Source: CAYNRE01 sp964399535 (lineage in GTDB: Bacteria; Planctomycetota; Planctomycetia; Pirellulales; CAYNRE01). Taken from it: a stretch of 64,000 bases of DNA. Below are positions 8,801 through 16,291 of the stretch, piece after piece. The notes below the pieces were generated by a model. It made no database searches. It worked only from the letters and a program-made list of their open reading frames with translations, and had not been told where the DNA came from. The position numbers and the translations under genes are program-made. The stretch is taken from contig CAYNRE010000009.1 in the NCBI GenBank assembly GCA_964399535.1, forward strand, positions 62,001 to 126,000. Direction: 5' to 3'. Positions within the stretch are counted from its first letter, which is position 1. Each line of letters opens with the position of its first letter.

Positions 8801-9108
8801 GCGGCGGCCTCCGTCGATTCGGCTCGGCCGACGCCAGGCCAGCGGACGCCTCGAGCGGTCGGCTTACTTGACCCCTACCCGGCGTGCGATTACCGTCTAA
8901 AAAGCTGGTGGCCCCCAGGGGGGCGAGCAACGTTTGGTTCCGGGTGATGACCGCCCTCGGCGTGCCGCCGCGCGCACCGAGGGCTTTTTTTTGCTCCTCG
9001 TATCTCGGTCGTGCGGCCCTGGCAATGGCCGTTCGCAGTTGATTCGGCCCCCCGCGGGCAAGCGCTTCGATCGCTTATTTCGCTCCCGTCCTGTCAAGGT
9101 AGTCGTCT
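8801..9108 (+). other. Intergenic region carrying a rho-independent terminator
   Basis: This 308-base gap lies between the DinB gene and the haloperoxidase-like gene. Its main content is the terminator at 8953-8992. The 90 bases before it include an A-rich patch and G/C-rich runs that could fold, so a short RNA ending at the terminator is possible. I see no clear promoter. Confidence 0.4.
8953..8992 (+). terminator. Rho-independent terminator
   Basis: GCCCTCGG (8953-8960) pairs perfectly with CCGAGGGC (8977-8984) across a 16-base loop and is followed immediately by eight T residues (8985-8992). This is the clearest intrinsic terminator in the window. It would end the DinB transcript or a small RNA from the gap. 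Confidence 0.85.
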
Positions 9109-10629
9109 ATGCGTCACGCTCTCCTGTCTCTCTGCGTCGCCGCCGCCTCCCTCGCACCCGCCGCAACCGCACACGCTCAAGCGGTCGCCGATACCGCGCC
9201 TCCGTCGGAAGCCTTTGCCTGGCTCGATTTCGCGCTCGAAGGAGTGGCTCGCGAAGTGGAACGCGACGGGGCGCGGCCGACGATCGACTCGCGCTCTCTG
9301 GCGATGATGGCCACCGCCATGTACGACGCCTGGGCCGCCTACGATCCCGTGGCCGTCGGCACCCGCTTGTCCGGCCGCCTGCGCCGCCCGGCGACCGAAC
9401 GGACCGACGCCAACAAATCGAAGGCCATGGGCTATGCCCTCTACCGCATCCTGATCGATGCTTATCCCGAAGACGCCGCCTGGGCTACCGAACAGTTTCA
9501 GGCCAAGGGGCTCGATCCCACCGACACTTCCACCGACCCCGCCACCCCTGCGGGCGTTGGCAACCTGGCGGCACAGGCCCTCCTCGACCACCGCCGACAC
9601 GACGGTTCGAATCAGTTCGGCGACGAGGTCGGCTCCAACGGCAAACCGTTTTCCGACTACACCTATTACCGCCCCGTCAATCCGCCCGACCAAATCCTCG
9701 ATCCCGATCGTTGGCAAATGATTCCCTTCGACGACGGCAAGGGGGGCAAAATCTACGTCAACTTCCTCACCGCGCATTGGTACCGCGTGAAGACCTACGC
9801 CCTGGAGCGGGCCGACCAGTTTCGCCCCGGACCACCCCCGCTGGTCGGATCCGACCAACTCAAGGCCGAGGTCGACGAATGCATTCGCTTCAACGCCTCG
9901 CTCACGCCCGAGCAAAAGGCCATCGTCGAATTCATGCGCGATGGACCGCGCTCCACGGGCCAATCGGGCCATTGGCTGCGCTTCGCCCAAATGGCCTCGC
10001 GACGCGACCGCAACAACCTCGATCGTGACGTGAAACTGTACTTCGCCGTGGCCAACGCCGCGTTCGACGCCTTTATCTCCGCCTGGGACGCCAAGCGCTT
10101 CTACGACAGTTCGCGCCCTTGGACCCTGGTACGCTACTACTATGCCGGCCAAGAAATCGACGGCTGGGGTGGCCCGGGCGAAGGCGTACGGAAAATTCCC
10201 GCCGAACTGTGGCATCCCTACTCCCCCTCCACGTTCGTCACCCCCCCCTTTCCCGGCTATGTCTCGGGGCACAGCACCGTCAGCGCCGCCTGTGCCCGAA
10301 CGCTGGCCCTGTTTCACGGCAGCGATGCGTTCGGCGAGTCGGAACACCGTTTGGCCGGTGCCCTGACCGAGCCCGGTTTCGCCTGCGAACTGATGCAGCG
10401 ACACAACGGTCAGGCCCCCAACGACCCGCACCTGACCTGCGATACGCTCCTTCCCTTGCCCACCTTTACGGCTACCGCCGAAATGGCCGGTATCTCGCGG
10501 GTGATGGGGGGCTACCACATCCAGGCCGACAATGTCGCCGGGCTGGAATTAGGCCGCACCGTGGCTGACTTCATCTGGCCCGCAACCCAGGCTTACTTCG
10601 ACGGCACCGCCCCAGCCGACGCTCCCTAG
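9109..10629 (+). CDS. Exported vanadium-dependent haloperoxidase-like / PAP2-family enzyme
   Basis: A 506-residue protein with a Sec signal peptide (residues 1-24, ending AHAQA). The C-terminal half has the vanadate/phosphate-binding triad of the haloperoxidase/PAP2 superfamily: KRFYDSSRP (K329, R336), YVSGH (384-388) in place of PSGH, and SRVMGGYHIQAD (S463, R464, G468, H470, D474). All phosphate-ligating residues are present, so it should bind vanadate or act as an acid phosphatase. The N-terminal half is mostly helical, as in bacterial vanadium haloperoxidases. Export suggests a periplasmic or extracellular role. Halide specificity cannot be read from sequence. A hairpin begins at its stop codon. 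Confidence 0.82.
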   Translation: MRHALLSLCVAAASLAPAATAHAQAVADTAPPSEAFAWLDFALEGVAREVERDGARPTIDSRSLAMMATAMYDAWAAYDPVAVGTRLSGRLRRPATERTDANKSKAMGYALYRILIDAYPEDAAWATEQFQAKGLDPTDTSTDPATPAGVGNLAAQALLDHRRHDGSNQFGDEVGSNGKPFSDYTYYRPVNPPDQILDPDRWQMIPFDDGKGGKIYVNFLTAHWYRVKTYALERADQFRPGPPPLVGSDQLKAEVDECIRFNASLTPEQKAIVEFMRDGPRSTGQSGHWLRFAQMASRRDRNNLDRDVKLYFAVANAAFDAFISAWDAKRFYDSSRPWTLVRYYYAGQEIDGWGGPGEGVRKIPAELWHPYSPSTFVTPPFPGYVSGHSTVSAACARTLALFHGSDAFGESEHRLAGALTEPGFACELMQRHNGQAPNDPHLTCDTLLPLPTFTATAEMAGISRVMGGYHIQADNVAGLELGRTVADFIWPATQAYFDGTAPADAP

Positions 10630-10650
10630 CAGCCTTCCGAAAGGGCTGCT
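10628..10650 (+). terminator. Hairpin at gene end, probable terminator without T tract
   Basis: AGCAGCCTT (10628-10636) pairs with AAGGGCTGCT (10641-10650), with one G-U pair and a loop of about five bases. It begins inside the TAG stop of the haloperoxidase-like gene. No U-tract follows, so intrinsic termination is uncertain. Confidence 0.5.
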
Positions 10651-10816
10651 GGCCACCACCCCAACCAAGCGTTAGGCTAGCAAGCAAGCACCCACCCCCC
10701 GCCGGGGAGTGGAAAGTCGTTTGCGCGCGAAACCTTTGGAAGCAGGCGGGGTAAATAGTTCAGGGTTCCGTCTGCCGACGGATTTGTCCGGACGCTCCTT
10801 TGCGGGGGATCCGCCC

Positions 10817-11551
10817 ATGAATCGGCCGAGGAATTGGCTCATCGCCGGAGCGGTTTTTCTACTCGTGGCCGGTGGCGGCTGGTGGATGATCTGGGCCCGT
10901 GGCGACCGGCAGCTCGCGGAAGTCCAACAGCTCAGCGAGCAGCTTTGGTCCAATATGCGCGACGAAAACCTCACGCGCGACCAGCGCCGCGAAATGTTCG
11001 ATCATTTTCGGACCAAGATGGACGCGCTCTCACCCGAGCAGCGCGATCAATTCCGCGAGTCTCAAGAACAGCGCTGGATGGCTCGCGAGCAGGAGCAGCT
11101 CAGCCAGTTCTTTGCCCTTTCGCCCACGGACCGCATCGCCGAGCTCGACCGCCAAATCGACCGCATGGCCAACTGGCGCCAAGAGCGCGAAGCACGCCGC
11201 GCCCGCGACGAGGCCTCGGGCGAAGATCGCGGGCGCCGCGAGGGACGCCGTGGAGATAGGGCTCCAGACGGTGGGCCAGGCGGCGGGCCCAGGGGTGGGC
11301 CAGGCAGTGCCGACGGCGACGGTCGCCGCGGTCCTCCCGGCGGATCGGATGGACCCGGGGGGCGCGGCGGCGATGGCGGCGGACGGCGTTCCCTACGCGG
11401 CGCCAACCCGCAGCAAGTCAACGAATGGCGGCGCGCTCGGCTCGATGCCACCACGCCCCAATACCGCGCTCAACGCGACGAGTATCGCCGCCTGATGCGC
11501 GAACGTATGCAACAGCGCGGGTTTCAGACTCCGACATTCGGACGTGGCTAA
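10817..11551 (+). CDS. Membrane-anchored protein with charged helical region and Gly-rich linker; function unknown
   Basis: A 244-residue protein from the ATG at 10817. One N-terminal membrane helix (about residues 7-27, WLIAGAVFLLVAGGGWWMIW) is followed by a highly charged Gln/Glu/Arg helical segment (about 30-140), a Gly/Pro/Asp/Arg low-complexity linker (about 150-195) and a short basic C-terminal helix. The helical section resembles planctomycete proteins of unknown function that look like periplasmic helical sensors, but I recognise no named family. The gap to the pilin-like gene is 24 bases, so they are probably co-transcribed. Confidence 0.72.
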   Translation: MNRPRNWLIAGAVFLLVAGGGWWMIWARGDRQLAEVQQLSEQLWSNMRDENLTRDQRREMFDHFRTKMDALSPEQRDQFRESQEQRWMAREQEQLSQFFALSPTDRIAELDRQIDRMANWRQEREARRARDEASGEDRGRREGRRGDRAPDGGPGGGPRGGPGSADGDGRRGPPGGSDGPGGRGGDGGGRRSLRGANPQQVNEWRRARLDATTPQYRAQRDEYRRLMRERMQQRGFQTPTFGRG

Positions 11552-11575
11552 GAACCAACCTCCGATACTTCTCCC

Positions 11576-12163
11576 ATGTCTCAAGCACTTCGCCGGTCGA
11601 CCCAGTCAAGAGCCCTCGATAAAACCCGTCGCGCGGGTCGCCCCGGGCTGACCCTGGTCGAACTGTTGGTGGTGATTGCCATCATTGGCATGCTCATCGC
11701 CATCTTGCTGCCTGCCGTCATGCACGCCCGCGAGGCGGCTCGCCGCACCCAGTGCCTGTCGCACCTGCGGCAGATCGGACTGGCGCTGCAAAACTATGTC
11801 GACGTGCAAGGCCCCCGCGGGGTCTTTCCCTACGCCGCGATCATGCCCACGGTCACCCCCGATCGGCCCGCCCTTTACGAAGTCCTCTCGCCCTTCATCG
11901 AATCCAGCGAGCCGGTATTCGTTTGCCCCAGCGATACCAAGTATTTCAAGGACGAGCGAACCAGCTACGAGTACCCGGCCACGCGCGTCGCCGGCAAAAC
12001 CCGGCCGCAGTTGATGACCCGCCAGCTACCGGGCGGCAACGAGATCAACTACTCCTCGTCCGATGTCTGGCTGGGTTACGATTTCGACCCGTTCCACGGC
12101 CGAGAGGGGCTGCCCGGCTCGCGCAATTACGTCTACCTCGACGGCCACGCGCAGCCCTTCTAG
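11576..12163 (+). CDS. DUF1559-type prepilin-like (type II pseudopilin N-terminus) protein
   Basis: A 195-residue protein. A basic leader ends GRPG and is followed by LTLVELLVVIAIIGMLIAIL, the class III prepilin cleavage and assembly helix, with Glu at position +5 after the Gly. After it come HAREAARRTQCLSHLRQIGL, the hallmark of the planctomycete DUF1559 family, and a short C-terminal domain ending with the typical YVYLDGHAQPF. DUF1559 proteins occur in large numbers in planctomycetes and are thought to be surface or pseudopilus-like; this one is shorter than most. It converges on the DUF1080 gene. Confidence 0.88.
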   Translation: MSQALRRSTQSRALDKTRRAGRPGLTLVELLVVIAIIGMLIAILLPAVMHAREAARRTQCLSHLRQIGLALQNYVDVQGPRGVFPYAAIMPTVTPDRPALYEVLSPFIESSEPVFVCPSDTKYFKDERTSYEYPATRVAGKTRPQLMTRQLPGGNEINYSSSDVWLGYDFDPFHGREGLPGSRNYVYLDGHAQPF

Positions 12164-12245
12164 CAGCAACGGCCGCGGGAAACGATCCGCCCGGTCAACC
12201 CCCGAGCGGGCGCCGCGGTCCCTTGGTATGGCCCGACCTCGATAC

Positions 12246-12267
12246 CGGTCGGTCGCAGGACCGACCG
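12246..12267. terminator. Perfect hairpin between convergent genes, likely bidirectional terminator
   Basis: CGGTCGGTC (12246-12254) and GACCGACCG (12259-12267) form a perfect 9-bp stem with a GCAG loop. It lies midway between the convergent DUF1559 and DUF1080 genes. No T tract follows on either strand, so the terminator role rests on position and stem strength. Confidence 0.5.
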
Positions 12268-12357
12268 TTCGCTCCCCGGAGCCAAACCTCGAACCGCCGG
12301 ACTGCCGAGCCGATCCGCCACGCCTAACAACCGGTGGTTGAAAGCTTCAATAGGCGC

Positions 12358-13026
12358 TTAAGGCAGCGGCCGAACCTTCAGCTTGCGGTAATGCACCACG
12401 CTGCCCGGGTCGTGCTGCTGCAGCGCCACGTAGCCCTTGGTGTAGGTGTTCTTTTCGTCGACGTAGTCGACCGTGGTCTTGCCGTTCACCTGAATCACGA
12501 TGTGATTCCCCTCGGCGCGGATGGTCTGGGTCCACCAGGTGTCATCCCCCACCAAGCGCTCGAACACCTTGGCCATGTGATACAGGCTGCCCGTCCGCAC
12601 CGGGTCGCCGCCGCTGTTGTTCACCTGGGCTTCATAACCGTTGGGCCAGCCGGGGCCGAATGCGGTCCGGAAATACATCCCCGAGTTGCCCCCCTTGTTG
12701 AGCATTACCTCGGCCTGGAATTCCAGGTTCTCGAACTCCCGCCCCTTGTAGAACAGGTGGCTCCGCGGGCCACGCCCCACGATGGCGCCGTCTTCCACCG
12801 TCCAATTCTCCGGCCGCTCGGATGCTTCCCAACCGTCGAGCGTCTTGCCGTCGAAAATCTCGATCCACCCTTGGTCGTCGGCGTCGGCCAGGGCCAGGGC
12901 CACCACTCGGGCGGGATCTTGCGCGCTGACGGGCGCGGGCTCCTCGCCGGCCGCCGGTGCGGCCAGGAAAATCCCCGCGAAAACCAGGCTCCACCGCCCC
13001 CCCTTGCCCCAACTGGCCAACTTCAT
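12358..13026 (-). CDS. Exported DUF1080 (3-keto-disaccharide hydrolase-type, LamG-like) protein
   Basis: A 222-residue protein with a Sec signal (about 1-25, FAGIFLAAPAAG). The rest is one concanavalin-like beta-sandwich of the DUF1080 family. IEIFDGKTLDGWEA opens the domain, GNSGMYFRT and GYEAQVNN are family signatures, and GYVALQQHDPGSVVHYRKLKV closes it. DUF1080 members bind or cleave glycans, some as 3-keto-glycoside hydrolases. Planctomycetes encode many exported copies, consistent with polysaccharide use. No adjacent oxidoreductase supports a 3-keto pathway here. Confidence 0.88.
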   Translation of the reverse strand: MKLASWGKGGRWSLVFAGIFLAAPAAGEEPAPVSAQDPARVVALALADADDQGWIEIFDGKTLDGWEASERPENWTVEDGAIVGRGPRSHLFYKGREFENLEFQAEVMLNKGGNSGMYFRTAFGPGWPNGYEAQVNNSGGDPVRTGSLYHMAKVFERLVGDDTWWTQTIRAEGNHIVIQVNGKTTVDYVDEKNTYTKGYVALQQHDPGSVVHYRKLKVRPLP

Positions 13027-13205
13027 CGTGATGATCCTCTGCTAGCTTTTAAGTCGGTTCGTTTCGTGCGAAACCACGCGGGCCACCGCCAGGCCGGCGA
13101 CCGCCCGCACGCGTGCTCTCTCACTCCAGTTCGCGTTTTCTCGGCGAGCCCATCGGCAATCAACCCCCAGCCGGGCGGGCCGAAGTCTCCGATGCGCCTA
13201 CTTCC

Positions 13206-13925
13206 TCAATGGCTATGGCAATAACGACAACTCTGCACGATCTTGACCACCTCCGCATCGGAACGGTGCTGCTCCCGACCCGCCACGTGGCATTGGGTGC
13301 AGCACTGCTGGCTGCCCCACTCGACCGAGCTTTGGGCCAGGGCCGATAGCTCGGGCATTTGCTCGCCGTCGAACGTGGAAATATTTCGCGGCGGCATCGG
13401 CCGACATGCCGGCCGCAGCCCCAAGCGGTCGGCCAATCCGCTGTCGTGCCATTCGTTCAGCCCGGCCGCGGCCAGGAGCGTCCCCCCGCTGGCGCTCGGC
13501 TTGGCCTGTCGTTCGACGGCCGAACCCAACAGCGGCGCCAGCGAACTCTTCAGCACCACCCCCAAGCTCATCCCCAGCGCGATCGCCAGGGAAAAACGCC
13601 CCAAGTTCAGCCAAGGCCAGCCGATGGTCGCGTTTTTTCGCGGGCGGGGCCGGCGAAGCGGCCGCAGCGAGGTCCGCCCGGGGCGTCGCGCTGCCGAATT
13701 CCGTTCGCGTTTGGATCCGTAGAGATTGCCCGAGTAGGCCGGCAGATCTTGCCCCTCCTGAGGTCCGACCGCCTCCTCAAAAAGCTCCTGCGCCGGCTGT
13801 AAGGCAAACGCCAATCGCCGGCATCCGGGGCAGCGGGCCAGATGCGCCTCCACTGCCTCGTCGATGGAGCCCCCGGTGGGAAACGGCCCCCGCGTCAGCA
13901 CGTCGAACACTTGCTCGCAGTTCAT
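13206..13925 (-). CDS. Zinc-finger (anti-sigma-like)/single-TM protein with two C-terminal CXXCH haem motifs
   Basis: A 239-residue protein from the ATG at 13925. The N-terminus has the zf-HC2 pattern of anti-sigma factors: Cys3, then H28-x3-C32-x2-C35 (HLARCPGC). A long basic linker leads to one membrane helix (about 111-126, FSLAIALGMSLGVVL). The extracytoplasmic tail carries two CXXCH motifs, C209-TQ-C212-H213 and C233-RY-C236-H237, the second three residues from the end. This suggests a cytoplasmic zinc domain joined through the membrane to a small c-type dihaem tail. No ECF sigma-factor gene is adjacent. Without covalent haem the tail could instead bind another metal. Confidence 0.72.
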   Translation of the reverse strand: MNCEQVFDVLTRGPFPTGGSIDEAVEAHLARCPGCRRLAFALQPAQELFEEAVGPQEGQDLPAYSGNLYGSKRERNSAARRPGRTSLRPLRRPRPRKNATIGWPWLNLGRFSLAIALGMSLGVVLKSSLAPLLGSAVERQAKPSASGGTLLAAAGLNEWHDSGLADRLGLRPACRPMPPRNISTFDGEQMPELSALAQSSVEWGSQQCCTQCHVAGREQHRSDAEVVKIVQSCRYCHSH

Positions 13926-14395
13926 GCTGCTCTCTGGCCGCGCTAAGTCGGCCATCCCACCCATCCGCGATTCGGCATCCAGCCCATTGGGCCGGCGGCC
14001 GCTTCTGGCCAACCCCGCGGGCCGCGCGATACCTCGCCCGGTCCGCACGGTCGGCCTGAACCACGTCGCCGCCGACCAGTGCATTGTGAGCATGGCGCCG
14101 GGGGCTGGCAAATCTTTTTCGCCAGTTCCCGCCCCCTTCCGGCCGGCGGGGTTCGCCCCGCTGCTAGCGGTACCCGGCCGACTCCCGCCGCCTGCCCCTT
14201 TCCGTCCCGAGAACCCCCGGTACCCGGGGCCCGGCCACCCCGCGTCCGATAGAGCGCCGCGACCAAACCCGTTAAACTACCGAACGGCTTCCCCGAAACG
14301 GCGATCGGTGCTCGCGCGGCTGCCCCTGGGCGGCCCCCGGCCGACCGTACCCTGCCTGAATGGCACCTACCCCCTGCCGACCGCAGGGCTCGAAC
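13926..14395. other. Divergent intergenic region, no gene seen
   Basis: These 470 bases separate the zinc-finger/CXXCH gene from trpG and must hold promoters for both. CCCCGG (14215-14220) and CCGGGG (14224-14229) form a short inverted repeat around TAC. I found no convincing promoter hexamers and no coding signal. Confidence 0.4.
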
Positions 14396-15007
14396 ATGAT
14401 CCTGCTGATCGATAATTACGATTCGTTCACCTACAACCTGGTTCAACGGCTCGGCGAGATCGATCCCTCGCTCGATCTCGAGGTCCACCGCAACGACCAG
14501 ATCACGCTCGACGAAATCGCCGCCAAAGCCCCGACCCATATCATTATCTCGCCAGGCCCCTGCACCCCGTCGGAAGCCGGCATTTCCTGCGAGGTGGTCA
14601 CTCGGTTCGGTCCCCGAATCCCCACGCTGGGGGTTTGTCTCGGCCATCAGTCGATCGGTCAGGCCTTGGGTAGCCGCATCGTGCGGGCCGAGCAGCTAAT
14701 GCACGGCAAGACCGATCAGATCTACCACGATGGGCTGGGGCTATTCACCGGCCTGCCCAACCCGCTGACCGCCACCCGCTATCACAGCCTGGTCATTCGA
14801 CCCGATACGCTCAGCCCCGACCTGCAGGTGTGTGCCTGGAGCCAAATGCCCGGCGGTGGCCGCGAGATCATGGGCGTCCGCCATCGCACCTGGCCGCTGC
14901 ACGGGCTGCAGTTTCACCCAGAGAGTTTCCTGACCGAGCACGGCACCGAAATCCTGGCGCATTTTCTGGCCCTGCCCGCGCCGACCTCCGCCGCGGTACC
15001 GCGATGA
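14396..15007 (+). CDS. trpG/pabA: Glutamine amidotransferase subunit of anthranilate / aminodeoxychorismate synthase
   Basis: A 203-residue class I glutamine amidotransferase starting at MILLIDNYDSFTYN. The triad is clear: Cys81 in GVCLGHQSIGQ, and His174 and Glu176 in LQFHPES. ISPGPCTPSEAG is the oxyanion strand. It delivers ammonia from glutamine to a chorismate-binding partner for tryptophan or folate synthesis; TrpG and PabA cannot be told apart without that partner, which is not in the window. It overlaps moeA by 4 bases (ATGA at 15004-15007). Pairing with a cofactor gene slightly favours the folate role. Confidence 0.92.
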   Translation: MILLIDNYDSFTYNLVQRLGEIDPSLDLEVHRNDQITLDEIAAKAPTHIIISPGPCTPSEAGISCEVVTRFGPRIPTLGVCLGHQSIGQALGSRIVRAEQLMHGKTDQIYHDGLGLFTGLPNPLTATRYHSLVIRPDTLSPDLQVCAWSQMPGGGREIMGVRHRTWPLHGLQFHPESFLTEHGTEILAHFLALPAPTSAAVPR

Positions 15008-16245
15008 TCACGGTCGCCGAGGCCCTGGCGCTGGTCCGCGCTGAAGCGTTGCCGCTGGCTCCTCGCACGCTGCCCGCCGCCGATTGTTTGGGGCTTGCGC
15101 TGGCCGAGCCCGTCGACTGCGATCTGGATTCCCCCCCCTACGACAAATCGCTCGTCGATGGCTATGCCCTGTCCGCCGCCGAGCTGGTCGACGGCGCCGC
15201 CGAGTTGGAAGTCATCGAGCGGGTTACCGCCGGCCAGGTTCCCAGCCGCGCCCTGGGCCCCGGCCAGGCCATTCAAATCATGACCGGTGCACCGCTTCCC
15301 CAAGGCGCCGATACCGTGGCCATGGTCGAGAACACCACGACCCTGTCCGGCGGCGCCATCGAGCGCGTGCAAATCCGCAATTCGCCGCTCGCGCCCGGAC
15401 GCAACGTGCTGCGCCAGGCCGCTAGCATGCGCGCGGGCGACCGAGTGCTGCCGACCGGTGCGTTGCTCGGGCCGGCTCAGCTAGGGCTCGCCGCCGAGGT
15501 GGGGCGCAGCCACCTGGCGGTGATCCCCGCACCCAGCGTGGCGGTTCTTTCCACCGGTAACGAGCTGGTTCCCCCCGACCACCGCCCGGGCCCGGGACAA
15601 ATTCGCAACTCCAACGGCATCATGCTTTCCGCCCAGGCCCGCGCACTGGGTTGCCCGGTGCTCGATCTTGGTATCGCTGGCGACGACGAAGCTGCTCTGG
15701 CGGCGGCAATTGCCCGCGGCCTCGAGGCCCGCGTGCTGGTGCTCTCGGGCGGGGTCTCGGCCGGTGTGCTCGACCTGGTCCCCAGCGTGCTCGAACAACT
15801 CGGCGTGCGGCAGGTGTTTCACAAAGTGCGGCTCAAACCGGGCAAACCGCTCTGGTTCGGTGTTCGCGCCTCCCAGGATGGGAACCACCTGGTCTTCGGC
15901 CTGCCCGGCAACCCGGTGAGCAGCTTTGTCTGTTGGGAGTTACTGGTCGCCCCCGCCATCGCGGCCCTGGCCGGCCGCCCGGTGGATCGGCAGCCCGGCA
16001 AGGCCCGGCTCCGGGGTGAATTCCTTCACCGCGGAGATCGACCGACCTACCACCCGGCGGTGCTCGTTTTCGACCACGATGGCCCCCAGGTCGAACTGGT
16101 TCGCTGGCAAGGTTCCGCCGACCTGCGGGGGCTGGCCCAGGCCAACGTCTTGGTCCACTTTCCGGCCGGCGACCGCCACTATCCGCTCGGCCAGCCCGTG
16201 GAAGTGCTCGATCTGCCCTTGGTGTCTTGCCCAGTCTGTCGGTAG
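15004..16245 (+). CDS. moeA: Molybdopterin molybdotransferase MoeA
   Basis: A 413-residue protein from the ATG overlapping trpG. MoeA signatures in order: SPPYDKSLVDGYAL, TGAPLPQGADTVAMVE, AVLSTGNELV, GGVSAGVLDLV (usually GGVSxGxxD) and GLPGNPVSSFVCWE, followed by the small C-terminal beta domain. MoeA inserts molybdate into adenylylated molybdopterin to give active molybdenum cofactor. No other moa/moe gene is in the window. Confidence 0.93.
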   Translation: MITVAEALALVRAEALPLAPRTLPAADCLGLALAEPVDCDLDSPPYDKSLVDGYALSAAELVDGAAELEVIERVTAGQVPSRALGPGQAIQIMTGAPLPQGADTVAMVENTTTLSGGAIERVQIRNSPLAPGRNVLRQAASMRAGDRVLPTGALLGPAQLGLAAEVGRSHLAVIPAPSVAVLSTGNELVPPDHRPGPGQIRNSNGIMLSAQARALGCPVLDLGIAGDDEAALAAAIARGLEARVLVLSGGVSAGVLDLVPSVLEQLGVRQVFHKVRLKPGKPLWFGVRASQDGNHLVFGLPGNPVSSFVCWELLVAPAIAALAGRPVDRQPGKARLRGEFLHRGDRPTYHPAVLVFDHDGPQVELVRWQGSADLRGLAQANVLVHFPAGDRHYPLGQPVEVLDLPLVSCPVCR

Positions 16246-16291
16246 CCTGAGCGGGTCTCTCCGCATCGGGCAAACAGTGACCACCCTGGCC

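Noticed and set aside
9601..9620. GGTTCGAATC-like string resembling a tRNA T-arm
   Set aside because: It lies inside the haloperoxidase-like gene and no cloverleaf can be drawn around it.
9094..10518. Long open frame on the minus strand opposite the haloperoxidase-like gene
   Set aside because: It is a GC-driven antisense shadow; the plus strand has signal peptide and catalytic motifs, the minus translation has none.
11260..11400. Gly/Pro-rich repetitive stretch considered as a tandem DNA repeat
   Set aside because: Codons vary with no fixed unit; it is a low-complexity protein linker.
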